Positions 63,501-64,000 of a DNA stretch of 64,000 nt are shown here, piece after piece. Under the pieces are notes generated by a model that was not told the origin of the DNA, searched no databases, and saw only the letters and a list, made by a program, of their open reading frames with translations. Both the position numbers and the translations under genes were made by a program. Source of the DNA: JAVBQL01 sp031549085 (GTDB lineage: Bacteria; Spirochaetota; GWE2-31-10; MWDO01); the NCBI GenBank assembly GCA_031549085.1, contig JAVBQL010000010.1, positions 47,491 to 111,490 on the forward strand. The letters are read 5' to 3'. How positions within the stretch are numbered: the stretch's first letter is position 1; each line of letters begins with the position of its first letter.

Positions 63501-64000
63501 GATAAACAGCGAGATCTCTTCGTTTGCACGAGATATCAAATCCTCTATAATTTTAGAGTTCTTATCTATTCCATCCTTCATAGATAAGTGCATCTTTGTC
63601 TCAAGTTCATTCACAAATATAAAGAAAGTATCAAGTTTCTCATTTCCCTCTCTTACTCTATCCTTATTTATGTTTGCTTCTCTTTCAAAGTCACTACATA
63701 TTTTAGTAAAAGCAGATTTTACACTATCAAAATAGTTAGCAAATAATTTATTAAACTCATCTATTCTCTCATTAATATTGGACTCATAATTGTCAGACTT
63801 TTTATTAAATTCCACCTCTATTTGCTCAACCAAAGATATCAAATATTCTCTCTCTTTCTCTATTTTTTCTTCGGTCCAGTTTATTTTTTCTGTGTAGTTT
63901 TCGACGATGTTGTCCAGTTCTCTCAGTTTCATTTCATATTGTGCTATGCTTTTGTTGAATTCTGTTGATAGGTTTCCCTCTGCGCTCTCTAAAAGGTCGC
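60537..64000 (-). CDS. Giant coiled-coil protein 3 (SpiroCoCo-type), N-terminus outside window
   Basis: The frame is open from 60537 to the window edge, at least 1153 codons. ATG 63932 is an internal Met: the codons before it read D-L-L-E-S-A-E-G-N-L-S-T-E-F-N-K and continue the heptads, so the gene is cut by the window and its N-terminal anchor is not seen. The rod is coiled coil throughout. The end reads L-S-K-Y-G-L-K-V-E-D-I-S-K-S-L-S-I-P then S-E-I-E-L-V-L-D-L, a more divergent form of the helix-turn-helix-like tail. It is the first visible gene of the operon; the next starts 53 bp later. Confidence 0.85.
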   Translation of the reverse strand, partial: DLLESAEGNLSTEFNKSIAQYEMKLRELDNIVENYTEKINWTEEKIEKEREYLISLVEQIEVEFNKKSDNYESNINERIDEFNKLFANYFDSVKSAFTKICSDFEREANINKDRVREGNEKLDTFFIFVNELETKMHLSMKDGIDKNSKIIEDLISRANEEISLFINRELDNFNNKYEEYNMEMDSKLELFRREVDELKSEINSISIYFEKNIDDSLSFNKNKIDSFISSLEMEIENSIREINNKTTIKNSEYIKENQQKLEKMNRELDNVRSEIIILKSSIKREVENGISTINSEIKNATKDELKRVDIAIDEMMQTLQSQAGMISNDITYKIEDCKKEISELKNSINYVKGEIQNSANENISILEERYSNFSNSISSDIISAVDTIENKVEKIERDFISKVEKSLFDKSSSYEKSLNELLNLEVDIIKTKDELESISNRISSDVQTEVTNGIDKINRAINGGELYFTKIREDFNKDITDKIKLYKNDIDEIILSSENFLSIIDNKILDSTHTVESKINSFHDEIAKTMTLGIRNLREYSNNFEIEIRERLAGYKDELNSLGDNIDNLSIDVETNLLNRAKEIESKIDSEINSIKENYDVKVSNIFQNISDIELEISKQYDLFLTDEASKTREQYLNFEKDLTLLTDRFNTLSNEILNLRENFENKISYKLEISKREFTYFLEESKNDVKAEYKQLEDSILSKVNSYNEELFRFKNELNSIESKFANIVKNKISSADKNIEKELIGIDSKYSNKFSLLNSKIDNMQSTLSEKLKGIEDDYENIEYKLKDGLIDNLNDVRNQFDELSFEIGTIKANLEKDILDKIDFGKDEVDRIIANEIDKLSSNYKLFESELFEKLALNKKELIALSENTKALEKNFAKKFEGDFSQFENRFGKIEDTLRKLEKASSNLEKTSLLKDRLTNEINFIKESIEGLKREKEDILNIESRFSSFDKMFADFDLKYSEILSNKKNIDEIAAVIKDLDGVTKKVDERVENTKKAKDTILDIENKLYLLENRMKKFNSALMEKDDNISFDDIDYKNINEVNKKYDMLSDKFNQIDKLMEDVEKKNDSINSLRDWFFNSNTNEQAKILEDISKKVDDLEKKIDSGYAKKDLIFLLSKYGLKVEDISKSLSIPVSEIELVLDLHTSKGVR

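Overview
The window is low-GC, densely coded DNA that reads as a spirochaete chromosome, probably close to Brachyspira. The assignment rests on three giant coiled-coil proteins that end in a shared helix-turn-helix-like tail (the type often called SpiroCoCo), flagellar export chaperones (FliS and a FlgN-like protein), a methyl-accepting chemotaxis protein, very high A+T, and frequent TTG/GTG starts behind strong Shine-Dalgarno sequences. The genus is not settled from sequence alone.

Layout. (1) 1-6093, minus strand: a contractile phage-tail operon of the PBSX/Xkd type (tail terminator, sheath, tube, assembly chaperone, tape measure, baseplate proteins). The chaperone carries a textbook A-AAA-AAC slippery site and an in-frame -1 extension. 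No head genes are visible. (2) 6094-8236: AT-rich DNA around a DDE transposase-like gene. (3) 8237-12890: a TPR-ClpA-like AAA+ fusion, a DUF697-like membrane protein, a small protein and a LURP-one-like lipoprotein. A cation-efflux gene follows that seems to start at ATA, then tex. (4) 16395-23175: a flavin/PNPOx-like protein, an MCP with a C-terminal Cache domain, ftsH, ftsY and a repeat-rich exported protein. (5) 23439-33781, minus strand: a SPOR protein, coaE, a cluster of small exported or zinc-ribbon proteins, polA with a degenerate proofreading site, flgN-like, fliS, an orphan PD-(D/E)XK nuclease, metW and metX. (6) 34404-47306: a CsgG-like exported protein, a lytic transglycosylase, a B12-type radical SAM protein, a WecG-type glycosyltransferase, mnmG, an EFR1-type flavodoxin/ferredoxin protein, larB, a GT4 glycosyltransferase and a family 5 solute-binding lipoprotein. 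(7) 47484-53482: rpsT, HU, bactofilin, rho, rpmE, a U32 protein and a lipoprotein. (8) 53537-64000, minus strand: the coiled-coil operon with a zinc-ribbon membrane protein at its end; the first gene runs off the window.

The least explained signal is a composite intergenic repeat, here called A-B. Part A is a long hairpin of about 70-100 bp with a conserved asymmetric core (AACAAAG..TTTTGT / ACAAAAT-CGA-CTTT). Its outer arms differ in sequence between copies but remain self-complementary. Part B lies 52-82 bp away on a fixed side and is a C-run/G-run hairpin. Five A-B pairs occur in this window, two of them inside the tail operon, with extra solitary or degenerate copies. Compensatory changes in the arms suggest selection on a folded RNA or DNA, or a mobile cassette that rebuilds its palindrome.
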